A DNA stretch of 64,000 nt. Source: Falsirhodobacter flavus. Its GTDB lineage: Bacteria; Pseudomonadota; Alphaproteobacteria; Rhodobacterales; Rhodobacteraceae. The position numbers and the translations under genes were made by a program. Positions 34,692 through 44,124 of the stretch are shown here, one piece after another (positions within the stretch are counted from its first letter, which is position 1; each line of letters begins with the position of its first letter). The stretch spans positions 124,001-188,000 of the forward strand of contig JARWBI010000003.1 of the NCBI GenBank assembly GCA_029846755.1, given 5' to 3'. A model generated the notes under the pieces. That model did no database searches, was not told where the DNA came from, and saw only the letters and a list, made by a program, of their open reading frames with translations.

Positions 34692-36429
34692 CGCGCGCCC
34701 TTCCGCCCTGTTGCAGGCGCCACAGCGCGGCGTAACGCCCCCCCTGCGCCAGAAGCGCATCATGCGGGCCATCTTCGGCCACCTTGCCGCCATGGAGCAG
34801 GACGACCCTGTCCATCTGCGCCGCAAGGGCAAGGTTATGGGTGACCAGCAACGTCGTGCGCCCCCGGGCCAGCTTGGCCAATGCGCGGGCCACGGCATCC
34901 TCGCTGGCGCTGTCCAGCCCGGCGGTCGGCTCGTCCATCATCAGAAGCGGCGCGTGGCGCAAGGCCGCCCGCGCGATTGCCAGCCGCTGGCGCTGTCCGG
35001 CCGAAAAGTTCGCCCCGCGTTCGGAGACCTGGGTGTCATATCCCATCGGCAGCGCGGCGATGAAACCGTCCGCGTCGGCCAGACGCGCCGCCGCCACGAT
35101 CTCGGCCCGCGTCACGTCGCGGCCCGCGCCAAGGGCAATGTTTTCCGCAATTGTGGTCGAGAACAGCAACGGCTCTTGCGCGACGAAGCTGATCTGGCGC
35201 CGAAGCGATTCCAGCGTGACGGTGCCGATATCGGTGCCGTCCACCGCGACCGTCCCCCCGTCCGGGTCGCGCAGCCGAAGCAGCAGCGTCAGAAGCGTCG
35301 ATTTGCCGATGCCCGACGGCCCGGTGATCGCAACGCGCTGCCCGGCGGGGATATGCAGGTCCAGCCCGCGCAGGACCGGATCGCCGCCATAGCCGAAATC
35401 GACGCCGCGAAAATCGATGTCGCCGCGAAATGCCGGGGCGGGCCGCGCATCGTTGCGGTCGCGCACGGTGGGCACCCGGTCCAGAAGGTCGAACACCCGG
35501 TCGCTTGCCGCTGCGGCCTTTGCCAGACGGCCGGAATATTTGGCATATTCGCGCACCGGGCGGAACGTGTTCTTGAGGTAGGTCAGAAAAACCAGCAACT
35601 CGCCGGGGCTGAGCCGACCCGAAATCACCGCATGCGCGCCGAACCACAGGATCGCGGCGGTGGCAACGCCCACCATCGCATCCACCAGCCGCTCCAGCCC
35701 CGCCGAGAGCCGCCCGGACCGGACGCCGTCCGTCAGGCTACGCTCGTTGGCCGATGCGAACATCCGCGTGACGGTGCCCTCCAGCCCAAGAGCCTGGATT
35801 GCGCGCATCCCGGCCAGCGCCTCGCCCGCCGTGGCGGCGATGGCGCCCTCGCGCTTGCGCTGCGCGCGGCTGGCCTGACCGATCCGGGCGCCCACCCGCC
35901 GCGTTGCCAGCCACAGCAGCGGCAGCGGCACCAGCGCGATCAGGGCAAGCCGCCAGTCCAGCCACAGCATCACGCCGATCATCCCGGCCAGCACCATGAC
36001 GTTGCCCATCAGCGGCAGCATCGCCGTGACGGCGGTGTCCTTCAGCATCCCTACATCGCCGACTAGGCGCAGCGTGATGTCCCCCGCCCGCGATTTTTCG
36101 TGAAAATCCGCCGACAGGCGCTGCACATGGGCAAACAGGTCCGACCGGACGCGGGTCAGGATGCGCCCGCCGACCAGCGAGAAGATCGTGCTTGCGATGA
36201 ACTGAAACACGGCGCGGAATGCGGTGATGGCGATCAGCGCCGCCGCGCAGATGCCGATGACGGCCCCGGCAGAGGTCGGCTGGCCGCGCAGCACGCTGTC
36301 CACGACGAATTTCAGCGGCCAAGGCTCCAGCAGCTTCATCGCGGTGGCGGCCAGAAGCGCGGCCATTCCGCCGGAAAGGATGAGCCCCTCGCCGCGCATA
36401 TAGGGGCGGAAGCGGGCAAGCGCGCTCAT
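34675..36429 (-). CDS. ABC exporter, fused membrane and ATPase domains (MsbA-like)
   Basis: A 584-residue half-transporter, acting as a homodimer. Residues 1-320 hold six membrane spans of the type I exporter fold; residues 335-584 hold the ATPase: Walker A ITGPSGIGKST at about 369-378, signature FSAGQRQRLAIARA near 482, Walker B LLMMDEPTAGLD near 505, and the switch histidine in LVTHNL. MsbA-like exporters flip lipid-linked glycans or export oligosaccharides and peptides. Embedded among seven glycosyltransferases, it most likely exports the cluster's product across the inner membrane. Overlaps the next gene by 4 bases. Confidence 0.9.
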   Translation of the reverse strand: MSALARFRPYMRGEGLILSGGMAALLAATAMKLLEPWPLKFVVDSVLRGQPTSAGAVIGICAAALIAITAFRAVFQFIASTIFSLVGGRILTRVRSDLFAHVQRLSADFHEKSRAGDITLRLVGDVGMLKDTAVTAMLPLMGNVMVLAGMIGVMLWLDWRLALIALVPLPLLWLATRRVGARIGQASRAQRKREGAIAATAGEALAGMRAIQALGLEGTVTRMFASANERSLTDGVRSGRLSAGLERLVDAMVGVATAAILWFGAHAVISGRLSPGELLVFLTYLKNTFRPVREYAKYSGRLAKAAAASDRVFDLLDRVPTVRDRNDARPAPAFRGDIDFRGVDFGYGGDPVLRGLDLHIPAGQRVAITGPSGIGKSTLLTLLLRLRDPDGGTVAVDGTDIGTVTLESLRRQISFVAQEPLLFSTTIAENIALGAGRDVTRAEIVAAARLADADGFIAALPMGYDTQVSERGANFSAGQRQRLAIARAALRHAPLLMMDEPTAGLDSASEDAVARALAKLARGRTTLLVTHNLALAAQMDRVVLLHGGKVAEDGPHDALLAQGGRYAALWRLQQGGRARDAATG

Positions 36430-37532
36430 GCCGCCACCGTTACGCCCGCAAGCGACAGGACCTGCGCCGCCACCCGGTCCCATGTGTGATGGGCCATCAC
36501 ATGCGTCCGCGCCGCAGCGCCCAGTCTTTGCCGCAGGGGTGCATCCGCCGCAAGGCGTTCCAGCACATCCGCCAGCGCCGCAGGATCGTCCGGCGCGCAA
36601 AGCAGACCGAGCCGCCCGTGATCCAGCATCCGGTCCATGTCGCCGACCCGGCTTGCGACGATCGGCAGCGCCGCACCCATATAGTCGAACAGCTTCAGCG
36701 GCGAGAAGTAGAAGGGCTGCGAGGCGGAATAGGGGGCGACCGCCACGTCCAGCCGCGCCAGATGCGTGGCGATTTCGGCATGGGGCACCATTCCGGTCAC
36801 CTCGGCCCTGATCGCATCCAGCTGCGGGGCAAGCCTTTCACGGTCCGGCCCGTCGCCGATTATGAGCATATGTGCCTGCATGCGGCCTTGCAGGATCGCC
36901 ACCGCGTCCAGCAGCACTCCGATGTCATGCCACGGGCGCAAGGATCCGAGGAATCCCACGGTGAATGGGCCCGGCACATGCGGCAGCGCCGGGCGCGAGG
37001 CCTCGATGGCATTGGGGATCACCTCGACCCGTGCGGCACCGTGGCTCCGGGCGTAATCGGCGACGGCATGGCTGACGGCTACCACCGCGCCCGCCGCGCC
37101 GATGCTGCGGCGCGTGCTTTGCGCGGCTTCGGCGGGATGGGTCAAGGTGCGATGGCGAGTCTGTTCCTCGATCAGCGGGGCGTTGATCTCCAGCACGGTG
37201 GGGATGCGGTGCGCGGCGCCGTGTTCGGCCCCGGCATTGGCATAAAGCGAATGGCGTTCATAGATGAGGTCGAACGGCCCTTCTGCGACCAGCGCCGCGT
37301 CCAGCACCCGGTTCGCCGCCAGCAGTGCGTCGGTCCGTTCCGGCCCGCTGCCCGCAACCGGGATGGTCACGACGCGCACATCCAGCGGGGTGCCTTCGGT
37401 GCGCGGCGAGAACAGCGTCACCTCGGCGCCCGTCGCCCGAAACGCCCGCACCATCGCCTGAACGTGGATTGACGCGCCCTTGCTGCCGAAGACCGGAATC
37501 CCGGGATCCATCGAGACATATGCGATCCGCAT
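36426..37532 (-). CDS. Glycosyltransferase family 4 protein
   Basis: A 368-residue GT-B enzyme beginning MRIAYVSMDPGIPVFGSKGA, with SIHVQAMVRAFRATGAEVTL as the typical first alpha-beta unit. The donor-binding domain contains VGFLGSLRPWHDIGVLLDAV and the DGPDRERL segment, followed by SPLKLFDYMGAALPIVAS. Both it and the next gene in transcription order overlap neighbours by a few bases. A GTG one codon upstream is an alternative start. Sugar donor and acceptor are unknown. Confidence 0.86.
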   Translation of the reverse strand: MRIAYVSMDPGIPVFGSKGASIHVQAMVRAFRATGAEVTLFSPRTEGTPLDVRVVTIPVAGSGPERTDALLAANRVLDAALVAEGPFDLIYERHSLYANAGAEHGAAHRIPTVLEINAPLIEEQTRHRTLTHPAEAAQSTRRSIGAAGAVVAVSHAVADYARSHGAARVEVIPNAIEASRPALPHVPGPFTVGFLGSLRPWHDIGVLLDAVAILQGRMQAHMLIIGDGPDRERLAPQLDAIRAEVTGMVPHAEIATHLARLDVAVAPYSASQPFYFSPLKLFDYMGAALPIVASRVGDMDRMLDHGRLGLLCAPDDPAALADVLERLAADAPLRQRLGAAARTHVMAHHTWDRVAAQVLSLAGVTVAA

Positions 37533-38713
37533 CACGCCGCCCCCCGGACCGATTGCAACCCGTCGAAGATGGCACGAAGCGCGGCGGCGCTGCAGGTGAC
37601 GTCGTAATCCGCCTCGATCCGCGCGCGGGCGGCCTTGGACTGGCGCAGGCGCAGGGCGTCATCGTCCAGCAGCCGCGCCAAGGCATCGGCCAGCGATGCG
37701 GCGTCGCCTTCGCGCGCCAGAAGCCCCGTCGTTCCGTCCACCAGTTCGGGAATGCCCGTGACCGGCGTTGCCACCACCGGACAGCCCAGCGCCATCGCCT
37801 CCAGCAGCACGGTGGGCATGCCGTCGCGGTTGCCATCGTCGCCCACGACGCAGGGGCAGGCCAGCACCGCCGCCGACCGCATTGCCGCCACGACATCCGC
37901 CTGCGGCATCGCGCCTTCCAGCGTTACCCCGGTCAGGTCCGATGCTTCGATCTGAGCGGCCAGTTCCGCCCGCATCTCGCCCGCGCCGATGATCCGGCAG
38001 GTCGTGCTGCGGCCCCCGGCGTGCAGGATGCGCAAGGCTTCGATCAGGATATGGAAGCCCTTCTTCTCGACCAGCCGCCCGACGGCGACGATCCCCGCCG
38101 TGCCGGGCGGCTGCCATGGCATTCCCGCAAGATCCATTCCGTTGTAGATGCGCGTGACGTCGCGCCCGAAGCGCCGCCCGAGGAAGTCGCGGTTGAAATC
38201 GGATACGGTGATCACCGCTGCGGCATCGCGGATCTTCAGCCCGAGGTTTCGGTTCTCGGCATAGTCCATGAAGATGTCCTTGGCGTGCAGCGTCATGGAC
38301 CATGTGATCCCCGCCAGCCGCGCGGCGATGCGCGCCACGGTCGAGGCGACGGTGCCGAAATGCGCGTGCAGATGCGTGACGCCCCGCGCGCGGCATTCCT
38401 GTGCCAGCAATACGCCCTGAAGGATGTCGCGGCCCGTCGCCTCGGGGAATTCGGTCAGACGCTGCCACGCGCCGGGAATCGACTGGATCGCGGCCAGTTG
38501 CGGCCAGCTTTCGTCGATGCCCTTGATCCGGTCCGGAATGCGCGTGACCGAAGCCCGCACGCGCGAGATGATGTCCTGGAAATGCGTCTCCTCGACCGAG
38601 CGGAGGGCGAATATCTCCAGTTTGCGGCCCGCCGCCTCGTGGGCAAGGATTTCGTTCACGACGAAGGTTTCGGAAAAGCGGGGATAGCGTTTGACGACAT
38701 AGCCGATGGTCAT
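37532..38713 (-). CDS. Glycosyltransferase family 4 protein (WcaL/colanic-acid type)
   Basis: A 393-residue GT4 enzyme. The N-terminus MTIGYVVKRYPRFSETFVVN resembles colanic-acid glycosyltransferase WcaL proteins, which share the YPxxSETFxxNE pattern. The donor-binding half has AVGRLVEKKGFHILIEAL and DGMPTVLLEAMALGCPVVAT with the paired acidic residues. Overlaps the preceding MurG-like gene by 4 bases. It supports an exopolysaccharide or glycolipid function for the cluster. The long upstream in-frame reading is a shadow of the neighbouring gene. Confidence 0.87.
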   Translation of the reverse strand: MTIGYVVKRYPRFSETFVVNEILAHEAAGRKLEIFALRSVEETHFQDIISRVRASVTRIPDRIKGIDESWPQLAAIQSIPGAWQRLTEFPEATGRDILQGVLLAQECRARGVTHLHAHFGTVASTVARIAARLAGITWSMTLHAKDIFMDYAENRNLGLKIRDAAAVITVSDFNRDFLGRRFGRDVTRIYNGMDLAGMPWQPPGTAGIVAVGRLVEKKGFHILIEALRILHAGGRSTTCRIIGAGEMRAELAAQIEASDLTGVTLEGAMPQADVVAAMRSAAVLACPCVVGDDGNRDGMPTVLLEAMALGCPVVATPVTGIPELVDGTTGLLAREGDAASLADALARLLDDDALRLRQSKAARARIEADYDVTCSAAALRAIFDGLQSVRGAA

Positions 38714-39915
38714 GCGACTGCCTCCGTGATCGTCTGGTTCAAAAGATGGGCGGCGCGCGCCCGCATGCGGTCCAGCCCGTCCATGTCCAGCATGGCGCGG
38801 CCAAGCTCGGCCCGAGGGGGCGGGCCTGCCATCCAGTCCGACAGGCTCGCGGGGGTCAGATCGTCCGGGCGGATCATCCCGACCGCGCCCTTGGCCGCCA
38901 GCCGTTCGGCGCGCAGAAGCTGTTCCAGCCGCGGCGCAACGCGGGGCACGATCAGCGTGGGGCGCCGCAGCGAAAGCGCCTCCGTCACGGTGTTGTAGCC
39001 GCCCATCGCGATGATCCGCGCGGCTCCTTGCATAAGCAGCAGCGGTTCGGGCAGGAAATCGACGATCTCCATATCCACGCGCGCGCCGATGCGGGCGTCC
39101 AGCCGGGCACGCGCCTCGGGCGGCATCTGCGTTCCGGTCAGGATGATCCCCCGATGCCCGGCGGGAAGCGTCGCCTGCGAGAACGCTTCGCACAGCGCCG
39201 CCCCGTCGCGGCCCCCGCCCACGGCGCAGAGGATATAGGGCGCGCGTCCCGCATCGACGTCGATGGGCCCGGGCAGGCGTGCGCGCTGGTCCAGATATCC
39301 CAGCGAATGCGCCTTTGCGGTGAAATCCTCGCCGAACGCATATTCGGCGCTCAGATCGAAGAAGGCGGGATCGCCATAGATCCAGACCTCGTCGAACCAG
39401 TCGCGGATGGCGGCGAAGTTGCGGCGGCGCAGCCATTGCGCACGCACCGTTTCGGCGCTGTCGATCACGTCACGCAGACCGAGGACGATCTTCGCCCGTC
39501 CGCGTTTGCGCAGCGCGGCCAGTGGGCGGTCCAGTTCCGACTGCGCGCCGCGCGGCACGTTGTCGACAATCACCAGATCGGGGTCATAGGCGGTCAGCGC
39601 GCCCTTGATCGTATCCGAACGCAACCGTGCCAGATCGCGCAGATCGAGCCCAAGGCTGCGGGCGTGATAGCTGCCATCCGCGCGCTTGCCATAGGCGGGC
39701 AGGGTCAGCACATCGACCCCGGGGGGCAGGGTGAAGGCGCCCGCCTCCTGCATTCCGGCGATCATCAGCACGTCCGGCGCGGGATCGAGCCGCTTGAGTG
39801 CCCCGGCCAGCAGCATGTTGCGCCGCAGGTGGCCGAAGCCTAGCGTGTCGTGGGAATAAAGCACCACGCGCTTCTGGCGGCCGGCCTGTCCGATATCGAA
39901 GGTCTGATGCTTCAT
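38710..39915 (-). CDS. MurG/GT28-like glycosyltransferase, first gene of the cluster
   Basis: A 401-residue GT-B protein. VVLYSHDTLGFGHLRRNMLL matches the glycine-histidine acceptor loop of MurG-like enzymes, and IIAMGGYNTVTEALSLRRPT the GT28 C-terminal donor site. I chose the ATG at 39915 (MKHQTFDIG) because a GGAGCGAGAA ribosome site lies directly upstream; two earlier in-frame starts lack one. It heads a leftward operon running to 27346 and shares a 208-base divergent region with a two-component system, whose regulator may control it. Confidence 0.83.
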   Translation of the reverse strand: MKHQTFDIGQAGRQKRVVLYSHDTLGFGHLRRNMLLAGALKRLDPAPDVLMIAGMQEAGAFTLPPGVDVLTLPAYGKRADGSYHARSLGLDLRDLARLRSDTIKGALTAYDPDLVIVDNVPRGAQSELDRPLAALRKRGRAKIVLGLRDVIDSAETVRAQWLRRRNFAAIRDWFDEVWIYGDPAFFDLSAEYAFGEDFTAKAHSLGYLDQRARLPGPIDVDAGRAPYILCAVGGGRDGAALCEAFSQATLPAGHRGIILTGTQMPPEARARLDARIGARVDMEIVDFLPEPLLLMQGAARIIAMGGYNTVTEALSLRRPTLIVPRVAPRLEQLLRAERLAAKGAVGMIRPDDLTPASLSDWMAGPPPRAELGRAMLDMDGLDRMRARAAHLLNQTITEAVA

Positions 39916-40123
39916 TTCTCGCTCCGCCGATGTGTCCATGTCACGGCTTACGGCCTGCCGGCGCGGATATTCCCGCGCAGATGACATTTTTATGAATACG
40001 CTCTTTGCGGAAACTGGCCCCGCTTGCCGTCGGCTTCAAATTAGAACTTTACGAGACGGCCCCGCGGGGGGTGGAGCCTGCCGTCAATCCGCCTATCGTG
40101 GGCGTTCCAAGGAGGCAGGTGCC

Positions 40124-41728
40124 ATGAAAATCCGCAGCAAACTTCTGGCCAGCCACGGCATCCTTGCCATGTGCGTGACCGTCATCTGCGGCTTCATCCT
40201 TGTCGCGCTGGAGACGACGGACCGGAACCGGCGCCTGATGGAGGAGAGCTACGAGCATCTGCGCCGCCTGAACGAGCTGAACTCCGACACCAACCGGATG
40301 TCCGAGCAGATCGCCGAACTGTTCAGCGTCGGGTTGGCGGGGCAGGAGGAGGTGGGCGAGGTTTCCGCCGGGCTTCTGGCGCGACTGAACACGCTGGAGG
40401 CCAGCCTCGTGGCCGAGGTCGCGGCGGCGCGAAGCGAAAGCCAGCGCCGCCGCGAGGAGGAGATGCTGCACTGGATCCGCGAGATCAGGGACCGCAGCGC
40501 CGAATTGGCGGAAGTGGCACAGCAGGTCGCAGGCCTGCTTGGCGCAGGGCGGGTGGACGAGGCGCGGACGCTTTACGCCGAACGGGTGGAAGACGGTCTG
40601 GACGACGAGATTTCGGGCATGATGCGCGCCGCGACGGCGGCGGACGAGCGGCGGCTGCTGGATGCCATCGACCGATGGGATCGGCAGACCGAGCTTCTGC
40701 GCGCGCTGGCCATCAGCGCGGTCGTCGTGGGCACGGCGCTGGCGATCGGCAATGCGCTGGTGATGGACAGGCTGGTCTCGCGCCCCATAGCGGCATTGGC
40801 CAGCGCGGTCGACGATCTTGCCAGCGGCCGGGCGGGCCGCCCGAGCCCCGGCAGACGCGGGGACGAGCTTGGCCATCTGGCGGATCGTTTCGACCAGATG
40901 GCCCAGCAGATCGGCAAGCAGCAGGCCGAACTGCGCGCCGCCCGCGATTCGCTTGCGCTGGATGTCGCGGACCGCACCGCCAGCCTGCGCCGCCGCACGG
41001 CAGAGCTGGAGGCGGCGAATGCCCGCCTGACCGACATCAACGAAACGCGCACCCAGTTCTTCGCCGATGTCAGCCACGAATTGCGCACCCCCCTGACCGT
41101 GATCCGCGGGCAGGCCGAGGTTGCTCTTCGTCAGCCCGAAGCGACGGCGGACGATCTTCGTCACACGATGGGCCAGATCGTCCGCCGCGTGGGGCAGATG
41201 GGACGGCTGGTGGACGATCTTCTGTTCCTTGCCCGGTCCGAGGCGGGGGTCATCGGTTTCACCATTCGCGATACGATGATGCAGGAAGTTCTGGCCGAGG
41301 TGGTGATGGACGGCGGCCCGCTGAAGCGCGAGCGCAGCGTGACCATCCGGCTTCTTCAGCCGTCCGATCCGCTGATGCTGCGCGCCGATCCCGACCGCAT
41401 CCGGCAGGCCATCGTGATCCTGCTGGACAATGCGATCAGCCACGCCCCCGAAGGCAGCGCCGTCACGCTTGCCCTGGAAAGCACCGGCGACGAGGCCCGC
41501 CTTTCCGTCAGCGACGAGGGCGAAGGGTTCGCGGTCGAGGATGGCGACCGCGTGTTCGAGAGGTTCTATCGCGGCAAGACGAAGATTGCGCGCCGGGGGG
41601 CGGGGCTGGGCCTTCCCATCGCGCGCTGGATCGTGGAACAGCATGGCGGGCGCATCGGGATCGGCAAGGCCGAAATCGGCGCGCGCGTGGAGATGAGCCT
41701 GCCGCTGGCCGCACAAGGAGGTGCATGA
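40124..41728 (+). CDS. Membrane sensor histidine kinase with HAMP domain
   Basis: A 534-residue kinase. First transmembrane span at about 10-30 (ILAMCVTVICGFILVAL), a helical sensor region of roughly 170 residues rich in charged heptads (four-helix-bundle type), second span at about 203-225, and a HAMP linker (DRLVSRPIAALASAVDDLA) to about 285. The phospho-acceptor histidine is H318 in FFADVSHELRTPL. The catalytic domain has the N-box LLDNAISHA, GEGFAV and GAGLGLPIARWIV. AAGGAGG precedes the ATG by 8 bases. Stop and start of the response regulator overlap. Signal unknown; no extra cytoplasmic sensor domain. Confidence 0.9.
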   Translation: MKIRSKLLASHGILAMCVTVICGFILVALETTDRNRRLMEESYEHLRRLNELNSDTNRMSEQIAELFSVGLAGQEEVGEVSAGLLARLNTLEASLVAEVAAARSESQRRREEEMLHWIREIRDRSAELAEVAQQVAGLLGAGRVDEARTLYAERVEDGLDDEISGMMRAATAADERRLLDAIDRWDRQTELLRALAISAVVVGTALAIGNALVMDRLVSRPIAALASAVDDLASGRAGRPSPGRRGDELGHLADRFDQMAQQIGKQQAELRAARDSLALDVADRTASLRRRTAELEAANARLTDINETRTQFFADVSHELRTPLTVIRGQAEVALRQPEATADDLRHTMGQIVRRVGQMGRLVDDLLFLARSEAGVIGFTIRDTMMQEVLAEVVMDGGPLKRERSVTIRLLQPSDPLMLRADPDRIRQAIVILLDNAISHAPEGSAVTLALESTGDEARLSVSDEGEGFAVEDGDRVFERFYRGKTKIARRGAGLGLPIARWIVEQHGGRIGIGKAEIGARVEMSLPLAAQGGA

Positions 41729-42402
41729 TGGATCTTCTGATCGTGGAGGACGATGCCGAGATCGCGGAATTCCTGCAGAAAGGTTTGCAGGTAGAAGGTT
41801 ACCATCCGCACCGCGTCGGCAGTCGCGCCGAAATGGAGGCCGTGCTGGCCGACCGGACATGGCCGCTGGTCATCCTCGATCGCATGCTTCCCGATGGCGA
41901 CGGTGCCGATATCTGCGCGGACCTGCGGCGCCGGGATGCCGATGTGATGATCCTCATGCTGACTGCCCGCGACACGCTGGAGGAGAAGCTGGAGGGTCTG
42001 CGTGCCGGGGCGGACGATTACATCACCAAGCCCTTTGCGTTCGAGGAATTGCTGGTGCGGATCGAAACGCTGCTTCGCCGCAGCGGTGCGCGGCAGGAAA
42101 AGATCGAACTGGGCGATCTGAAGCTGGACCTGTCCCACAAATGCGCGACGCGCGATGGGCAGGACCTTGGCCTGACCCCGACAGAATTCGCATTGCTGCG
42201 GTTTCTGGCCGAACGGCCCGGCACCATCGTGAACCGCATGGAGATCCTTGCAGGCGTGTGGGGCAAGAGCTTCGATCCCAACACGAATCTGGTCGAGGTC
42301 TATATCGCGTATCTTCGCAAGAAGGTGGACGGGCCATTCACGACCCGCCTGATCCGCAACGTCCGCGGCTTCGGTTATGTGATCGAGGATGTCCCGGCCT
42401 AG
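41728..42402 (+). CDS. OmpR/PhoB-family response regulator
   Basis: A 224-residue regulator. The receiver domain has acidic residues EDD at 7-9, the phosphorylated aspartate D51 in VILDRMLPDGDG, and the conserved lysine in DDYITKPFAFEELL. The C-terminal winged helix carries LTPTEFALLRFLAERPGT and VEVYIAYLRKKVD, the OmpR signature. Two adjacent ATGs exist (41725 and 41728). AAGGAGG at 41715-41721 is better spaced for the second. Partner of the preceding kinase. Its 3' end overlaps the convergent kinase gene by 4 bases. Confidence 0.92.
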   Translation: MDLLIVEDDAEIAEFLQKGLQVEGYHPHRVGSRAEMEAVLADRTWPLVILDRMLPDGDGADICADLRRRDADVMILMLTARDTLEEKLEGLRAGADDYITKPFAFEELLVRIETLLRRSGARQEKIELGDLKLDLSHKCATRDGQDLGLTPTEFALLRFLAERPGTIVNRMEILAGVWGKSFDPNTNLVEVYIAYLRKKVDGPFTTRLIRNVRGFGYVIEDVPA

Positions 42403-43838
42403 AGCACCAGCGAGGCCGGAATGGCGATGGTGCAGACGATCCCCGCCGGGTCGTAGCGCAGCGACGTCTCGCCCCCCGGGGCGAACTGCATGCTTTGCGT
42501 GATGACGGTTTCGCCATATCCCCGGCGCGTCGGGGGCGCGACCGGGGGGCCGCCCATCTCGCGCCATTCGATCACCAGAAGGCCCGAAGGTGTCTCGCGG
42601 CGAGCCGTCACGGCGACGCGTCCGGTATCGGTCGAAAGCGCGCCATGCTTGACCGCGTTCGTCGTCAGTTCATGCGATATGAGGCCGAGGGCGATGGCGG
42701 CTTCTGGCGTGATGCGCTTGTCGACCCCGTCCATGGTGACCCGGCCCTTGTCGCTCCCGGCGAAGGGCGCGGTTTCCGCCTCGATCACGTCGTGGACGGA
42801 TAGGCCACTCCACGCGCTGCCGGCCAGAAGGTTGTGGGTTGCCGAAAGGGCGCGGATGCGGCTGGTGAAGGCCGTCTCGAACTCGCGATAAGAGCCGGAA
42901 TGGCGGAACGTCTGCCGGCTGATCGACAGGACCAGCGCCAGGGTGTTCTTCACGCGGTGGTCCAGCTCGCCCATCAGTAGCCGCTGCTGCCGTTCCAGCG
43001 CCTTGCGCTTGGTGATGTCGAACAGCGAAATCACGCAGCCGCCCGGCAGCCCGCCCGGCACGTCCAGCGGCGCGGCGCTCAGGATGAAGTCCTCGGCCCC
43101 TGCCAGAACCTCGATGCCGCGCACGGGCGTGCCGCCCAGAACGGTGGCCACGATTTCGGACAGGCTGGCATAGCCGGTCGAGGCGTCGGGCTGAAGCGCC
43201 AAAAGCCTTTCCACCAGCGCACCCTCGGGATCAGCGCCGATGATCCTGCGGGCCGGGGCGTTGCTGTGGCTGACGCGGCCATCTTCGTCGCAGACCAGAA
43301 CCGCTTCGTTGGCCGAGGCGATGATCGACCGGGCCGCGCGTTCGTTCTGCTCGGCCCGTTCGGCGCGGATGCGCTCGGTCACGTCGGTCAGGGTGATCGC
43401 ATGGCCGTCCACGGTTCCAAGGCGCAGCGGGTTGCTGGTGGCGACAAGGTGGCGCGCGGCGGGATGCGCGGGCACTTCCATCGACACCCGTGCGGGCATT
43501 GCAGTCAACAGTTGCTGCGCCGTTTCGCGCCCGCCCGGGACCAGATCGGCCAGCAATGTGCCCTGAACCTCGTTCGCGGCCGTGCCCAGAAGCTGAAGGA
43601 AATGCGCGTTGGCATAGAGGATCCGCCCCGCACCGTCCACCGCGGCGGCCCCGGCGTCCATCACCTCGATGAAGGCGCGGAAGGCTTCGGTATCGCCGCC
43701 GATCGAAAAGACCTCCGGGTGGTCCGCCATGCCGATGACCAGCGCGTCGACCTCGCCTTCGCGGATCGCGCGCAGGGTCTCCTCTGCCTCCAGAAGACGG
43801 CGGCGCAGTTCGGCAAGGGCATCCGCAGAGATGCTCAT
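42399..43838 (-). CDS. HWE-family histidine kinase with tandem PAS domains, in the kai operon
   Basis: A 479-residue soluble kinase with no membrane span. A short coiled coil (residues 1-30) precedes two PAS-like sensor domains (about 45-155 and 170-275, including [17 protein letters not shown] and [15 protein letters not shown]). The HWE phospho-acceptor histidine is H294 in [16 protein letters not shown]. The ATP domain has [19 protein letters not shown] and the HWE-type IEWREMGGP. It overlaps kaiB by 4 bases (ATGA), so kaiC, kaiB and this kinase form one leftward operon. It is the natural candidate output or input kinase of the KaiBC timer. No response regulator follows in the operon. Confidence 0.88.
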   Translation of the reverse strand: MSISADALAELRRRLLEAEETLRAIREGEVDALVIGMADHPEVFSIGGDTEAFRAFIEVMDAGAAAVDGAGRILYANAHFLQLLGTAANEVQGTLLADLVPGGRETAQQLLTAMPARVSMEVPAHPAARHLVATSNPLRLGTVDGHAITLTDVTERIRAERAEQNERAARSIIASANEAVLVCDEDGRVSHSNAPARRIIGADPEGALVERLLALQPDASTGYASLSEIVATVLGGTPVRGIEVLAGAEDFILSAAPLDVPGGLPGGCVISLFDITKRKALERQQRLLMGELDHRVKNTLALVLSISRQTFRHSGSYREFETAFTSRIRALSATHNLLAGSAWSGLSVHDVIEAETAPFAGSDKGRVTMDGVDKRITPEAAIALGLISHELTTNAVKHGALSTDTGRVAVTARRETPSGLLVIEWREMGGPPVAPPTRRGYGETVITQSMQFAPGGETSLRYDPAGIVCTIAIPASLVL

Positions 43839-44116
43839 TCGTCTTGCAGCCGCAGGTTCACCAGCACCTTCTGCTCGTCCGACAGATCGCCGATGATCTT
43901 GCGCAGCGGCACCGGCAATTCGCGCACCAACGTCGGGATCGCCACGATATCGTGTTCCCGCGCCAGCTTGGGGTTCTGCCGCAGGTCGATCACCTCGATC
44001 TCGTATCGTCCGGGCAGGTGTTCTTCGCAGATCCGCTCCAGGTTCGAGATTGCGGCAAGCGATTTCGGCGTCTGCCCGGCGACGTAGAGGACCAGCTTCT
44101 TCTTCTTGGCTTCCAT
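43835..44116 (-). CDS. kaiB: Circadian clock protein KaiB
   Basis: A 93-residue thioredoxin-like KaiB. The N-terminal strand [20 protein letters not shown] and the family core [40 protein letters not shown] are intact. KaiB switches between a ground-state and a thioredoxin fold and binds the CI ring of KaiC. Three ATGs lie in a row (44122, 44119, 44116). I use the last because the AGGA site overlaps the first and is correctly spaced only for the third. It starts 9 bases after the kaiC stop. Confidence 0.93.
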   Translation of the reverse strand: MEAKKKKLVLYVAGQTPKSLAAISNLERICEEHLPGRYEIEVIDLRQNPKLAREHDIVAIPTLVRELPVPLRKIIGDLSDEQKVLVNLRLQDE

Positions 44117-44124
44117 CATCATTC

